Notes: generated from the letters alone by a model not told the origin. DNA of 64,000 nt from Neodiprion pinetum (GCF_021155775.2 NC_060235.2:35628607-35692606), one strand, 5' to 3'; shown: positions 20,199 through 36,116, numbered from the stretch's first letter. Program-made: numbers and translations.

Positions 20199-23100
20199 AG
20201 TTTGCAAAAGAGTCTTAACCTATTAATCTGTACTCGACATGATATAGTAAGTTTGGTTTCGTAACCCGTCTTCGTAAGATTCAAAGGGAGCTTTTGTGAA
20301 GACAAGTCGAAGCATTTGCAACCGCGGGTGAAAGAATTATGTAGCTAAGAACGAAGCACCGTATGTTACAGGTATATAGCTGGTTTGAAAATATTAAATT
20401 TTGAATCGCTCTGTACGGAGCTTTGGACACTAGTACGAGGTGCAGTTAGTCATTTTGGTCCGATGATGGGAGGGCCTGAGGAACGTTGGCGAGATCGGAG
20501 CTCGCCCGTTCTCCGAAGGCCTTCGAAGCAGACTGCCGAGCGCATCTTTGGCCCGGGGCAGGACCAGCTTCGAACAAAATACACGAGGAGCAACAAGGAA
20601 GAACGGAGGGTAGTACGTATACGATATAATTACAGAGGACAGAGCGGTGGCTAGACCCGCTGCTGCGACCGACGCCCAAGGCAATCGCGGCGCTCGGCGT
20701 CGAGGGGAACCTTAAGCACTCGATCCTTCGCGGATGGCGCGCCCGACGTCCTGACGCCGAGCTCTTCAATCCGGTCCTTGCGCTACTCTTTGGCGACAAA
20801 AGGGACGACGTTTTCCACGATGGAGATCAATTTACGATCTTATCAGTTAACTGGTATTCGTCACACTTTGTGCTATTGAAGGTATAATGGAACATGATGA
20901 ATGCACCGGGGAATGGCTATTTCAGCACTCCGATCATAGCCATTCGCTGCCGCGGTGTTACCTTTCCAAAGAAAAGCCAGGGATTCAAACCCACGAGGAA
21001 GAGGTGTGTTTAGAAAAATGCAGGTGGGATTTGGTTTCTGTTTCACCTGGCACTGCAAGAACCCTGACACAAAAACCCCGTTGCTCTAGAATTACATAAG
21101 CAAATTAACGATCCCGTGAGATAGATAAGGAATATCGCTCGCGGAAATCTTCATAGTATGAAATAACCTGACCCAGGTTCGGACCAAGTATGGAGGTAAA
21201 CGTCTAGAACGTCTGGACAACAGACGAAAGAAGAACTACAGAGAATCCAATGGGTTGAGAAAACGCATGATTGGTGTAATATTTGCGGTCAAGACAACAT
21301 TGCTTCAGGTTTCGGTTTTCATTGAATCGAGACAGTTACCCAAAACCACATCATCAAAGACGAAAACTCGGGAACTCGTAGGTGAAAAAAATTAGCGTAA
21401 GACCAATGGGAACATTTCGCATCCCCTGTTTTTACGAACTATGTAATTCTGTCTGCTTCCGCTTCGTATATATAAAGCAGATCAATGCGGGAGATGTTTA
21501 GTTGAATGACGTTTGCCGTCGCTTGGTCGAAACTGCCGATGTCTGGAAACCATCCGACGGGCGAGGAACTGATCCTTAGAGGAATGTAGGACCTGCCGAA
21601 TGAATTTCTGATCGGTGCGGATATCGAACGAAGATGGGCTAATCCGGAATGAAAGCTCCAGAGAGTATTTGGGTGATGGGTTCGGTGCGAAGGCCGGAAT
21701 TCCGTGGGCAATCCACGTTGCGATCTTCACCCCTGGATAAGGAAGATCGAGCTCTCCGGATCCACACATAGTAGCTCTTCCATAGTTTTTAATATCTCCG
21801 GAATCTTTCGGCCGGCACGCAGGGCAACAGCTCCCGCGGTTGCAGCGCTACCATGTAATTATACAAATAAATGTTTTATACCCGATATAGGTATGCACGT
21901 ACGTATGCCCGCGATACCGTATAGCGTGATGTTAAAATATATCCCGGTGCGTATAGCTGCGAGCGTTTCCGCCCTAGCCGCGAGCCTTCTCGTTCGAACG
22001 AGAACGCCTCCTGCCTCCTGCGTTCTCCTTCTGCGTTCATGCGTATTCGTGCTTCGTGTTCCATGCAGTTTCTCCATCTCCGTATTCCCGCTGCGTTCTG
22101 GACTCTGCGTTTCCTACGTTCGCGACGTACGCTGCCCGGCCCCGAAGGAGGGGCCGTTTAATTGTTTATACAACTCCGCCGACACTCTAGCGTGATATTT
22201 ATTCTCTTCGTGAGTACACCTAAGTATAACCCACTCATCCAGAGCAATCTCTCTCCCGGCGATGAACCAGACCTTGAGTTGTCCCGGTCGGATTATACGC
22301 TGCTAATGAGCGAGCTGCCGTTTTATCTTGAGGCTGATTTTCACAGCGACGCTTTTAACATGCAGCATCTACCACACCCCGGTATCATATCATGTTTTTC
22401 ACAGCCGCGGACAGACGGGACATGGATTCAGATGCATGGGTGGAAGAATTAAGGAAATCGGAACTGAGAATTTGATTATAGTTTCTGGACTGTTTCATCG
22501 TGCTTTCAACTCCTGATCTTACAAACGTACCTTTGTTTCGTAAGAATTCAAAATTATCGGTACATTCATTCTCCGCCGAAACCCATGATAGGATGTTGAT
22601 GTGTCCGTTTTGGTATCTGGCGTGTCACTGCGTGCTCTTTTTTCTCCTCGTCTTTTGAAGTCAGCAAGAATGTCAATGGGATCAAGTTCAAGATAAGAAT
22701 TCGTGAGCCAGTCTCCATGAATCGTTACACGAAATTTTAGTTCACTTGAGTTGGACTGCAACTGCAGATTCAAACGATCGAGGATGATGATAGCAAAACG
22801 AGGGGGCCAAGAAGTAGCGAAATCTCAGCCTTGTATAGAATATTCCAAGCTTTGTTTCGCGTTAGCAGTCTCCAGCTATCGACAGCCCTCGTTGTTCTTG
22901 AGACCGGAATAATAAAGGAGCAAGGCAAAGCGGGTAACAAAGTTAATTTCTCGCGCGCATTATCCACTTTCGCGGTAATTTGAGTCGTCCAATGGGAGTC
23001 GAGTCGAGTGCAAGATGGCCGCCGATCCCAGTTCGCTGATTGGCGAGTGCAAGGCGCGCTATTTGACCGGCGGTTGGTGGTTCTGCGGCAGAACTCCGGT

Positions 23101-26100
23101 AATTTTGATCGTGATTATACTAATTTCATAGTATGCCCCTCTCGGCCGGTTAAGCGCCAGGCAAGTTCCCCGAGTGGCGGAGAACCGCATCGTGCCTCAC
23201 AGAATATTCAGTTGTGAATAGTATAAAACCTGAAACTTCGAAAACTCGCTCCTGCCTCTAACTCCGTGGCATCGTAACCGTGACAAGTGTCGTTTTGAAA
23301 GTCACACCCGAGATTCACGTACGGATCACGTACATCGGCATTCGCATCGCGATACGCGCGTCCCTACTATCAATTATCCAGTATTTTCTTCGTCTTCTCT
23401 CGCAACTTACCAAAGCACGCGACTGAAAGTGTCAACGGTGAATCCCCGGACGCGTTCCTGCATAACGGACGGTGTTCTAAAAGTGCGGCAGTCCGATAAA
23501 TTAAAAGTACAACGTGACATCGTTAGTTTCAGAGGGTAAATGGCCGCATCGAGCGAACGATGCTGAGGCCCTCTCGGGGAGTGCGCAAGTGAGTGAGAAT
23601 TTGTTTCACGCAGACGGTTCTTCGGTGGAAACGTACAGCTGATACAGCTTAAATGTTGCGCTCCTTTATCCAGTGCGGAAAATTCGCCTACGAAAAGCAT
23701 TACCGCAGCGCGGTGGGTTCCAGGGTTTGCAGAAACAGCCGCAAGTTTCACGAGTCGAATAGTTGCAAACACGGAAATTTAAGGAAGAACCTCGATGAAC
23801 TTTCGAAAGGATGACGCGGGCCACTCGGCTTGATCGGGTCGACCTCATTTGTGAAATTACTCCTGTTATTAACCTGATAGGTATATGGGTGGTTATCCCC
23901 CGTGCACACAGACACGCGTGTGCATGAATGCGTGGACGCGAGCATATATCGAACCATAATTGTCCATTCGCGAGGCCCTCGGTCCGATCGGCGCCGCATC
24001 GTCAAGTGGCGGGCAAGTGGCGGAGGCGGCTGATCATGGTGGGGACTAAATTACCACAATTTTGTACTCCTTTTTTTCACTCGGAAAAAAACAACAACAA
24101 CGAGGATGATCATTTTTGGTGGAAAAGCAACAATTTTATCGGGCGTTGTTATACGCGATCAGTTGGCGTCTACTGCGGCAACGCTTTACACCTGCCCCTC
24201 GTGCAGCTCCCGCGGGATATCCTCCGAGTCCGAGTGCATTATATCCTTATGCGCGAGGCGGGTTTCTTTAACGGTTCCTTCCTTTCGCCGCCGGATATTT
24301 TTGCCGTTATCGCTTTCGATCTTCCGTGATTTCGCAAATCTTTCTCGCCCCAAAAATTTAGTCCACGTATAACCTGTGATCGTGAAAGTACTCAAGCTCC
24401 GTTCCAAGCATGGCCGACTCGCTGTATCTGAGTTATTCGATTTTTCGTTAAGGATGTAGTTCACACGCTAGTCCTTCACTGCCTCTAATCTCCGAAGAAC
24501 CACGATAATTCGCCTGCTATGTCGGAATCGATGGATCCCAAAGTACTCACGTAAGTGAACTTGATTACTCTATTTTACCGATGCGTCAAATTTCAAGCTC
24601 GTTTCATCAAAATTACCAAGCCACACAATGTTCGGATCTAGAATTAAGAACAAGGTCAATGAGCTCATGGTGAGAATGGATAATATAGGCGAAAAAGTTT
24701 TTCTTGCAAAGTAAATATTGATGGAGAATTTGTTTTTTATCGACCATGGTAGTGACGACTTGTGTAAACTATATTTCTTCTCAGAGATTGAGGCAAATTT
24801 TAGCTAATTTAATATTCGTCTTCAAAATTGTTGCAAAGTAAAGATGTGTGTAGCGAAGTTTAAAAAGGACAGTTCATACGTTTGAGGTACTTCAAATTTT
24901 TCAAATGACAGTAAGCGATTTTTCCTTAGATCATATTTTCGGCTTTTAGCAGGATTTCAATTGGTGAACAATGATACTCGGAAAAAAAACATTTAATTTG
25001 TGATAACATTCCGGACATACGCTATGCTTTCTCGATTGTTTACCCCGTCAGTTAGTAATTTCATGTTTTCTCAAATTTGGCGTATAAGTAGAAGCACGTA
25101 AAATTCATGTAAAAAACATTATAGGAATTTACGAAATGAGCAAAAAATATCTAACCTTCAACCGATTTGCCTATATTTGACGACTGTGTAAAACAAGCTT
25201 TTGTATGTAGTACCCAGAGTGCAAAAATTGGCAATATAAATTTGACTATAGTCTTGGAAACAATCTCCCGTTCTTGTTGCAAAATTACTTTTGAACAAAT
25301 TCTTGGACTTAAATCCTATGATCAATTTTAACGATTTTTCCGATTTCCCTTTTATACGAGGATTAGATTGACTCAATAGATTTAGCCTAGACCGTTGTGA
25401 TCTCGTAGGTTAGTTCGAGTCCTCCGAGAAGAACGCGACGTAAACCTTGACGGCGTCGAATCGCGCGGCGGCTGCAGCCTTCGGTCCCAGTTGGGCCCCG
25501 CGGCAACCGCAGGGCATCACTGTCCCGAAAGATTTATACACTGCACAGTCTGCTGGTTTTTGGGGGATGGGCCTGCTGCAGCTGGTAACGGGCCATTTTC
25601 TGTACTTTATTTGCGCTCATGAATTCCTCCGGCCACGAGTCGACTCGAATATACACGCGTTACGCTCGCACTCCAAGCAATTGTAACCTAGCATTAGATT
25701 TCACGCTATTCATTTATACTAAACAAATTGAAATTACTGGGCAAGATTATCAGAGTCGACAAATTTCATTCTATTCGGTCTCTGATCTTCCTAGTTTTCG
25801 ATAAAGTGCAAATGCGATGGAATTCATCTGCATTGAAACAAGTCACGTTTTCACGTGTCACAATGTTCGGTGAAAGTTGAAGCATGCAACCGCAGGTACA
25901 TAAGATCGGTGAATGGCGATATGGATTCTGGGCGACGAGGATCCCAAAGAATTTGATTCGCCTTAGGGGCTGCGTGAATGCCTCGCGTGCAGCATGGCAT
26001 GGGATATACTGTTTGTTATAAAGTAGCGATAGCGAGAAGAGGAACAAAGAACTATCGAATCACGCGATATTGGTATCGAAGACGGTCGCATCCTCGGTGT

Positions 26101-29100
26101 AGAAAAACCAAGTTATACTGGCAAGACAACACTGAAATTCCACTAGTATAATAACTATACTGGATTATAATACGTCATCGTACTTCCAGATCACCTGCGA
26201 AGTTCGTGCTCTCTGAACACAGGCATGTGTTATTATGACTGTCCCGATGCTACCCCAGATGGCTAGGGCGTTTATTCTGATTTACGGTTTCAGTAGATCC
26301 TTTGCGGAAGAGGGTAAACCATAATTTCCACGCTTCCCTAACGTTCTCTGCGTCATTCTTTAATTTTTCATTACTAGTTACTCGTTGGCCGCAGAGATTA
26401 AATTCTTGATCACGTTTTATCGCACCACGCACGAAAAACACGCCACGCAGTAACGGCGTGACGGAGTCGCGTCGACGCAACTCCGTTCGAAGCTCGAAAA
26501 AAGTATCCGCTGTTCGAGCGCATCGGCAAAACCAGTCGGGGATCGGGGCCGATTAATTTAACCGCGATAGTTTTCGCCAAGGGGCACAGGAGCCGAGTCG
26601 ATAACGAGAGGATCTTATCTCGCGGGCTCCCAGTTTCAGCATAACGCGCCCCCTCCGATTCACCGTCCTCTTCGTATACCGAACGAGAGAGAAGACGAAA
26701 GTCCGCTTTGAAAGGGCGCCGCATCGCCCGGTTACGCCCCACGTCCTGCGGTCCTCTATTTCTTTCTCTGTTCATGCTTGGCAGCGGTCCTTTCCTCTTT
26801 TCGTCTCGGACCTTTGGGGCAAAACCTGCCCCCAGGACAGGCGAGGAGGTGGATCAGGGCGACGGGGACGACGGGACGGTCGGATTGTCTCGGCGGCAGA
26901 GCGGCGCCTCCGATCGCTTCCTGTCCTCGCATTTAGGATGTCTGGCTCCTCTTTTCCTCCGGGATATGTTTTTGGATACGTCTGTGATTCTCGGAACGCG
27001 GATGAATATCCTTGCTGTATTTTGTCATCTCTCTGGATCCAGGATACGTGATTTATGCACTCACTCTCCCCTTCCTTATATACGGCTTCTGCTTCGCGGG
27101 TTGGTTTTCATTCGTTTCAAGAACTGTGCAGATCCATTTCGACCAAATCGTTTTTACCACTAACCACGTCTGTGATTAACTTCTTTAATATTGATTAAAA
27201 ATGGAACCGAATAATCACCTCGTCGAATCTGAATCGAGGCGAATTTAAGTTCCCCCATCAGGACCTTGAAGGCCTTCCGTAGTAACATTGGTTCAGCATC
27301 TGGCACTCAGTTGTCCGATTATTTTTCTATGCATCGCTTCGCACACTTTCTTAAGGAATCATCCGAATAATAGTCGCGACTTCTTGAAGAAACATTTGTA
27401 CCTATTCAATCCGTGAGTGGATTAAATTATCGGAAGGCATAACCGCAGTCTGTGACCTTTGCTTTCACGCACAATTTTCCAGGCGAACGAGGCTATGCTA
27501 GAGTCAAGCTAATCATGTATTATATTATATCCCTGCAAGTATTCGTGCCTTTGCATTGGTTATTTCATGATTAATATCGAAATCAACGCGATCTTCGTTT
27601 TTTCGTTTATCATTTGCTTATCGGTTCTCGATGGTCTGCGACAATTTAACAACCGAAAGTTTGGTCCCGCTGTATTTCTATACAACCTTCCAAAAATTGT
27701 CGATTTCAATTTACGAGGAAAGCAATCCAGTCACCTTATCCAAAGATTTAGGTTCTCCGAGTCTCATGGGGGGTACAACGAGTGATGGGGCCAACGGGCA
27801 ATGAATAATTCGAATGTACAAAGTCGCTGGCTCGCAGGTAGTAGGTACAAATTTGCTTCTGTTGTCACAGCGAGAGCGCAAGAATCGGTCTCGACGTAGC
27901 TTAATTACTGGTTTGGTTAATTGGATGAGCACGTCGGTAGCTCGAGAATGCTGAGTACGGAAAAAGCAAGAAAAAAGCGCCGGAGGATCGGGGGGAATAG
28001 GCGGAATATTAAGCGCAACAGACGCAAACCGGAGCAGAGCGCAGCGGGTCTTCTAAACAGGCGATGTACAAATTAGCAGATAATCAATTAGCTCGAACTT
28101 CCGGCGTGTTTGAACAAACAAATGACATTCGCGGCACTCGGGTCGTAAAACACCGAGTAATTAAAGGGCGCTCCGAGGACGGGGCGGGCTGCATTGGGCC
28201 TAGGTTTTGTGCCGCTCTTGGCGTTCCGTTTCAAATATGCAATCAAAAAGGAGAAAAGCGTGAAAGTGTATAGGTATATAACGCCACCACAAACAACTTT
28301 TAGGATCCAATTTTATTTCACTGTTCAAAACGTACTGAGTTAAAATATCCATGTAGATTACTAGTTCTTTCGCGTAATAGAGTAATCACAGGAGCAAATG
28401 TCGCAGCTGCTCTTTGTAGACCCTTCGAAATTTTCTCTCGCGATATTGTGGTGTCTGCTAGGCGTACGGATCACAAACACGTACACTCCTTTTACTCTTC
28501 AGGTCCATTGAAATTGTTTTGAACGACAATCATTCGAAAATTTATACCAGGGTAATCATTTTGGCAAACTCGAGTTGTGATTATAACTAACGATGCGATT
28601 AAACGCGTAGACTGATTCAAATGGTCTATACAACCATATAATGAGGAACCTACTCTCTGCTACTAACCAAACGACATGGAATTATACGTGACAACATCTT
28701 TGCCCTCTTTCTATTTGGTATACACCGCTTTATACGTGGTACCACTGTCAAAGTACTACTATTGACCTTGACACGAAGAGGGATGATAATCGGTGAAGAA
28801 CTGGTTCGAATCAGTCAGACGGCTCGCTCAGTTTGCGGACCACGACGAGGTCGCCCTGGTCCCAGGTGATTTTGGGCCCTTGCGGCATCGCGCGGAGCCG
28901 TTTAGTTCACGATTCGGGGTATGTTCGGGTTCCTGGCACTGCAACACTAACGTAGACGCCACATAATGGTCTTGAATCTTCGTGGTATCGTCGCTGCACT
29001 CTCCGTTCCTCGGCGTGGATGCGAGCCTCGCGGCTACACGCGGCAAGGCGAAAGCCCCCCGAGTGCGGGGCCCGTGTGCCCTTCAGGGACGAAGGCCCAA

Positions 29101-32100
29101 CCTCAAAGTACGCAGATAATTGGGGATAATACTGGGGTTGGCGGGCTGTTGGGCCCCCCTAATTGCGCGAGACCCGGGCCTCTCGAAGTCGGAGAAGAAG
29201 AAGAAGGCCCCTGCGCTAGCTGTCTGTCTGTCTGCTTGCCCGTCCAATCGTCCGTCCGTTAGTCAGTCCATCTGTCCGTCGACTCTCTACACCGCTTCAG
29301 ACGCCGACTTCTCCACACCGCAGCAACCTGCGACCACCACCGATAATAATTGTGCCTTCATTCCTTCGTTTCTGGGTCCTGCCATGTTATTACCTTACAC
29401 CGTCTCGTTCCATATCCGCGTGATGCTCATTCCGGAGTGTCCCCCTACCATTTATTCCAAGATCGCGGAGGCCCAGTTTCTCTGCCAAAGGGAAGGAAAC
29501 GGTAATCGAGAAAACCCCACATTTCCACAGTTTCAAGGGGGAGGCTTCATTCGTGAGTACGACGATTTTCGGCAACCCAAAGATGGTAGTCATCCTCGGA
29601 TCTCGTCCCGTTTTGCTTTCATTCCATTACTCGGTTCATGCAATTGCAAAACCGCATAGTTTTACGGTCAGGGACATAAAATAAATGACCGTTTCGACAC
29701 ACTCATTATGACACTACATCCTCGTAGTGATTCACTATAAGAGTATTTATCTGCCGTAACTGGTCATCTGTTGGTGCTCGGACCCTACATCCTCATCACT
29801 TACGACAAACCACCCTAATAGTTAGGCCACGTCAGTGGCAAGTGATGTTTGAAGTCAAGAACTTTAAGTATCAGGAGCAACGATTTCTGGTCGACTTCTT
29901 AAACCATAAAACAAAAATTTCCCGAGCTCGACTCCAATTCCAGGGTCTACCGTAGGATCCTACTCCATAATAACTGCACGCAAATTCGGACACATGCTCC
30001 GTAAAACCGGAAAGGTAACCGTGCGCCGGACGCCGAAGGAATGGTTTCCGGTCGCCGGTGGTTCATGGCTGTACGCCATGGATCTTGCACAGGGGTTGGG
30101 ATACGAGGAGGTGGCCGTTATCCCAGGTCGATATATACTCGGGTTACGTTACGATAAAGCTGAGACATTTGCATGCGTGCATAAACGGACGTTCCGAATC
30201 TCCGGGTAGTATCTGATATTAATCGAACTTTCGCACGAGTTCGTCCTTATACGTACCTACCTGCCGATGATGAAGGTACCTAATTACCTAATGCTGAACT
30301 TGCGTCTTGAATAAGGCATTAAAGCGAGACTATGGTGGTTCGTTCCGAACAAGGTTCCGTCATTTTGATACATTCATTTGTTTCCCCTTCTGACCAGTCG
30401 AATTTTCATTAGACTTATAACCCCTAGAGCCGAGTGACTCTGAGGTCAGCACCTCACTCTATTACTCAACTGATTGAATTGAAGAACTCGATCAAAGTCC
30501 GGTGCTTCGGTGTGTCCGGAAGATTAGAGACCGGGAAAGAAATATTAGCTTCATCGTAAAAGCGTCTTCGTAACTCGTCCGTTAATCAAAATAGTTTTCT
30601 ATATCACAGCTGGCATTTCATTGATAAACGATTCATTCTCACATTAATCAGTATACAGGCAGAAAGTTAGTTTCCGGAGACGTGAAGCGGCATGGCGTGA
30701 CTATTTAGGTGCAAAATCACAACCGCCGGTAATTTATCATTCTATCGAGCAGCGCAAGCTGGTAATAAGCATCGGACATGTACCAACTAAACACCGGCGT
30801 GTATGTTATAGGCGCCTAACTACCTTTTTGATAAAATTGAATTGATACCGTTATTAAAGTTGATATACTGCGATAAAAGGAAATGGTTCACACGTAGGGA
30901 TAATCTGGTTATATTACCAACGTGATATTCGGCTACCTATGTTCTAGCCGGTATTAAAAGGGGCTCCACCCCAAGCCTGAGCTACATGACCTGAAAGGAA
31001 AAAATCCACTTTCAAACCGACCCAGTGTTCGTAGAACAGTGTGGGTAGTCCATGCAGTCCACGTAGAACATGGACTTGAAACGGAGAACCGCTCGAGTCT
31101 TCGATGCACGAATGGAAATAAGATGGCTGAAGCACGTGGCTCAAGGATGCCAGATTCCTTCGGAACGTCCCGTTGCAGCGTCGATGCATCCGAGTGATTT
31201 TTTGCGATTCGCGACTAGCCAGCCAGGACCTCGAGCAGCGAGGCTGGGTGTGCCTATCAATCAAACGCGGCATGGCTTCAGCAAGAACGTTGAGCCGCAG
31301 AGCTGGAAGAGGGATACCATTATCCTGCCAAGAGTTCGCTTAGCTCTAGTGATGCACGACCGACCATGGTCCAATCTTATGGCGTTATCGGTCTTACGGC
31401 CGCGGCCAAACGCAGCCGATCGACCCGAACTAACCCGGATCTCCCGGCGATCCTGGATATTATCCTTTAGCCCCCTTCGTAGGTATACATGTATATAATA
31501 CAATCTTCGATCCTTTCTCCGAGTCTTTACGGCTTTGGTAAGGAGAAAAAGTCTTAGAGAATAGAAAACTCTTCTCTTTTTTAGCCCCAACTGCGGTAAA
31601 ACGACTACAGTTTGTCCCGTTTACCGTACCACCCTCCGCCAAATTTATGGACTCGTTCGTCAAGCGGCATGCCGCGTCATGCTATTCCGACTTTGCGCCG
31701 TTATAGATATACGTAAGTATGCCTGCCGTAATTACCTTCATGTTTACATTCATACACCGCGAACGCATTATGCGCTCGACGTTTGTGTCGGATCTGACGG
31801 ATTTTGATCGATGCGGTTAATGAGGTCTGCAGGTCAACCGGATAAATCTCGACAAAAATTACCGCCGTGATTGCAGCCTTTCCACTCGGCAATTGCCATT
31901 TTTCACTACACACAGACAATGCAGTGCTGTGATGGAAATTAAAACGAGCGGAACTGAGACGACACTGATAGTGGATCATAATATTCTTTCTACCTTTGAC
32001 TTGCCTTCTGTATAAGACATTGAAAAATCATAAGATTTAATTCTGAATCCAAAAGTCCGCAATCTGTTTGAAGTAATTTGATCATTCCTTCGAAAATTCA

Positions 32101-35100
32101 TCAAAGGCAACCTAATTGACGAGTAAAAATAAGCGCATTTGGGTCTGTAAAGGATTGGGCAAAGTTTCGTTACCAGTTCTAAACAAACTTTAAAAACTGA
32201 GTGTAAATTTGCTAGAAATAGCCTCCGGTTGAAATTTTAGACACGGATTCAGCCGCGATCTTCACGAAGCGTTGGCGTTGTATAACTCGTTGAATCGTAT
32301 AACAGTACGATAAGTCGTAAGGCGAGGCCGACGATCAGAAGCGGCGGACCCGAGCCGGCGGTTGTCGGGGAACTCGCCAAGCAAGAAACCACATTTGACT
32401 TCAACCAGGAATATAAATCTTTGTCCGACAGAGGCGCCGCCCTCGCGGTATACCGACCAACCACGAATTCGGGGTGAGTTTTGGGCAACGCCTTCGAGTC
32501 TCGAGTTAGTCCGGCTCCGTTTGTATTAGCATGTCATTTCGAGCTCGCTTATAGATATATCACATCCTCCCTTATCGATTCCACCCACGTACCGGAAGGG
32601 GTGGGGAAATACCGAATCGGTTGCAAACATACCGCAGCCATGCATAAGTACGTGAATATTCGTCCAGCTCAGATATTCTCGTTTCCACTCTGCATCCGCG
32701 GATCTCTCTATAAATTTTTCCTCCATCGCTAGAATGATATTACCTACTTACAGATTTTTTTATTTTTCACGAAATACATTTCCATCGGAATGATTTACTA
32801 TCGCTTACCTGCGCACCGCATAATTCCGAACGTCGAACCGCAATTCGGCGGTTACGATCGATCGGAACCGATTTCCAGGTCCTAATTATTCCTCGCCCGA
32901 TTCATGCACGTCCATGCTTTCAATACTGCACGGAAACTAAACTTATCCACCCAGCGTTATTATTTGCATTGAGTTGTTTGCCTAGCACCTTACATATCCT
33001 GCTCTATATAGGGATTTTCGAGGACGGGGATGTTTGCGTGCGTGTCTCCAGGGTGCGTGTCGTGTGTCTAGTAGGTGGGCACGACGCGTTCCTCGTCAAA
33101 CCTCCCCTTCCCCTCCTCCTCTGCCATCCTTCCACGTTCCCCTCAAGAATCACGCAACCCGTTGGTCAGTTAGGTTAACCTCATCGCACCTAACGTAATT
33201 GTATAAATCCCTTCGTCACCTAAACCCGCCAATCAAAAACATCGCGTTATTTCTCATACGCATCGACCGTGCGCTGTGCATATCTAGTTTCTTATTTATT
33301 TGTTATCTGAACTTTTCTTTGTTTAGTATTCGTTCCCTTCGACGGATTCGTCTGCAGGTATCGTTTTGTAATAATATTCTGAAAATGGATGTAACACCAA
33401 GACCTGGAACCATTTTATCGAGAACCGGAAAATTGTTGTTTGTATAAAGCGTCGTTTGGTTATATTCACCAATTCAGGCTCGAGCTGCAAAGGCAAATGT
33501 TAAAAAAGTCAGCTTGATTTTGATTGCGACAGGCTTTGAAATTTTCAAGCACACGAAATAACAACTGCCGTACATAGCCAGGAGTTCATAAAACGGCAAA
33601 GAGACGCCTGAAAGATATTTAATCTCCTTATGACGACTATTCGGCGTTTTTTACAGAACAATTACGAGTTTATTTTTCACAACACGAACACGTAGCTTTA
33701 GTTTGTGTCACGGTTATTTCTGGAACAAGTATAAGTTACTCTTCTTTGCAGTAAAAATTGAATAACTCGTAAAATGATCATTTCAATAAATATTGACGAT
33801 TGTTGAATTTTTCACCTTCGGCATGACACGTGAAGTTTTATCGCATTTGTTGATGAAATTTTCAGATCGTCAGAAAATGTGATGCAAATAAAGGGTATTT
33901 TTTCAATTCCTGGTCTCAATTCGTTTGTTTCAAATAATAATAAATTTAAAAGCTTTTTTCCGCAGGCAATTTGTGAACGGGCGTTGACATACAGAGGGAG
34001 CATTTGATTCAGCGCGTTAAAACTTGGCTGACGATGAACGTAATTCGGCGGCGGTTTGCGCAGCATCTTCGGTGAATACCTATAATATATAAGATATTCG
34101 TGAATATTCATCGTTCGCAGGAATAAGTTTGATTAAAAGAGACGAGAAATTGAAAAGAAGACAAATGAAAAGAAAGAAAGAGTGTACGTAAAAGAAAAAA
34201 TCATGAAACCCTGGAGCAGCATTCCGCCCGGAGGAAGATTCTCCGTGGTGCGTGGTGCGTGTCACGCATGACGTGGATCAAATCACCGACGGGGGCCTTC
34301 GTGTTCCCTCTCAACTTTCCAAGAACAGATTTTCGTTTTTTTGTCGATCCCTGATCTGCAGAAAACCACCAGCTCGGCTCGCTCAAGAATGTTGTCTGTA
34401 GATTTTACCGGAGCAAAAAAACAAAGCAAGGAAAACTGGTGAAATAATTAGACCTATTTCACATGGGTTCGAAAAATCAGTAAATATCTCGATAACCGGT
34501 ATTTTCTGTAGGTATAATATTACGACAGTAAATTTATTATGGTTCCTGGTTTCATTACATTCATACTCGTTCTATCGAAGATCTTTTATAGATTCAGAAA
34601 ATTTTTTCAATTTTTTCTGCACGCACGAGTACAATTTTACCGCTTGTAAGAAGCGAAATGTCCACGCAGATCTGTGGTCATAATTTAATCGGGAAAGAGC
34701 TGTGTTCTAATAATTTATTGGAATTCTAAAATATCGAAGATAATTACAGGGTCCTCTTTAGGTGGTCGGTTAGCTTAGGTATTACACAAGGCGTTCAAGT
34801 TTCTTTTTAGATTCATGAGAACTTTTATCGAATGAATTAATCATCGCACACGCTCATCGAAAGCGTGGCAACGACGAATTTAATTGCTGCGAAGCTTCGA
34901 TTAAGTTTCTATTAAATTGCGTACAAAAATAGGCGGGATTTTGCGTCCTCATGCGTGCTCCTAACGGATCAGTGCAAAAAACGTGAATACGAAAAGTTCG
35001 TGACGACAGTTTTGAGAATAGGAAAAATAATTTCACCTGTCAGTTTCTTTGAGGCGTATAAATCGTGAAAATATCACCGTTATAAACCACACAAGAAACA

Positions 35101-35899
35101 TAGCTCTAACCATGTTTAGCGGTTATTTCGACGCATGTTGATTAGAGACCGTGGGTATGATAATGATTAGCCAGGAAGTTCTGTCAGAGATGTCAAAGGT
35201 GCGCACCACAGGTATGGATGCAATTAGCCTGGCAGGTGATGCGGCGGCGTATTGATATCGACGCGAGATGATTGGAGGTAAATTTCGAAAGTTTAAATCT
35301 AAAGCCGACGTTGTATAGGAACAAGAGGAAGACGAAGATCAGATTGGAGGGTAAAGGCAAACATGCGATACCCGCGTAACCTCCGCGGCGGAATATCGTA
35401 CATATTCAGTGTGCAGGTAGGTTATACATATATTTCGATCCCGTCGGTCTATAATTAAATTGCTGATCGATATCCGAGCCGATCCGATGCAACCTACGAT
35501 AGATAAATTGATGGGGTAAGCGATTTTCTAGGATATTGTACCTACACAGAAATGAGGAATTCGTCCGGCCATCGCCTCTCGCTCGATTTTAATCCGCTTC
35601 CCTATAATGTCGTATACCGACCGACCGTCGACGGGTGTTTAATCAGGGTCAGAGGTCATGGCTCAGGAGTTCGACCCACGCACGATGGAGCCCCGATTTT
35701 TCCGTAGGTACGTGCGTTACACCTATCCCGGGTGTTGTTCGATCGATCGCGCGCGATAAGTTTCGGACGTAGAAAAATGGCAGCGGCGAGGAGGAAAAGG
35801 GAGAAAAAGAACGGAACGATAATAAATAAGTAAGAAATTTGAAGGGTCCGATTCGTGCTGTGTGTGGCGAGGATTCGGCGGGAGATTATTATCCTCCAT
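20199..35899. other. Long noncoding region without supported genes
   Basis: Many short overlapping frames occur, often open on both strands in GC-rich patches (for example 20,440-20,830, 22,000-22,150, 26,640-26,920, 28,850-29,300 and 31,030-31,440), but none has recognisable domains or a consistent splice structure. The region is best read as introns or intergenic DNA with scattered GC-rich, possibly regulatory or 5'UTR segments. Confidence 0.3.
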
Positions 35900-36084
35900 T
35901 GTAACGGCGGCTGCGGTGCATCATGACCCCGGGTGCAGCAGCGCGGGGGGATCGGTGTGAATCTGTGCTCACGTGTGCGTGCAAGTGTTGAAGGGGAATC
36001 CCAGGGCGAAGCACGAGACAGGCGGGCAGGCGAAGTTGAAAAGACGGTGAACGAGAGGAAAAAAAACATCCACACACAGGGGAA

Positions 36085-36116
<32 letters not shown>

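Noticed and set aside
20627..20887. Plus-strand open stretch (about 85 codons) after an AG, in a GC-rich patch
   Set aside because: A longer minus-strand frame covers the same bases, no family resemblance is visible and there is no convincing donor.
20960..20985. B-box-like GGGTTTGAATCCC on the minus strand
   Set aside because: No cloverleaf could be drawn around it.
28850..29660. GC-rich block considered as an rRNA or bacterial-like fragment
   Set aside because: I could not align any conserved rRNA core motif. The frames are open by composition only.
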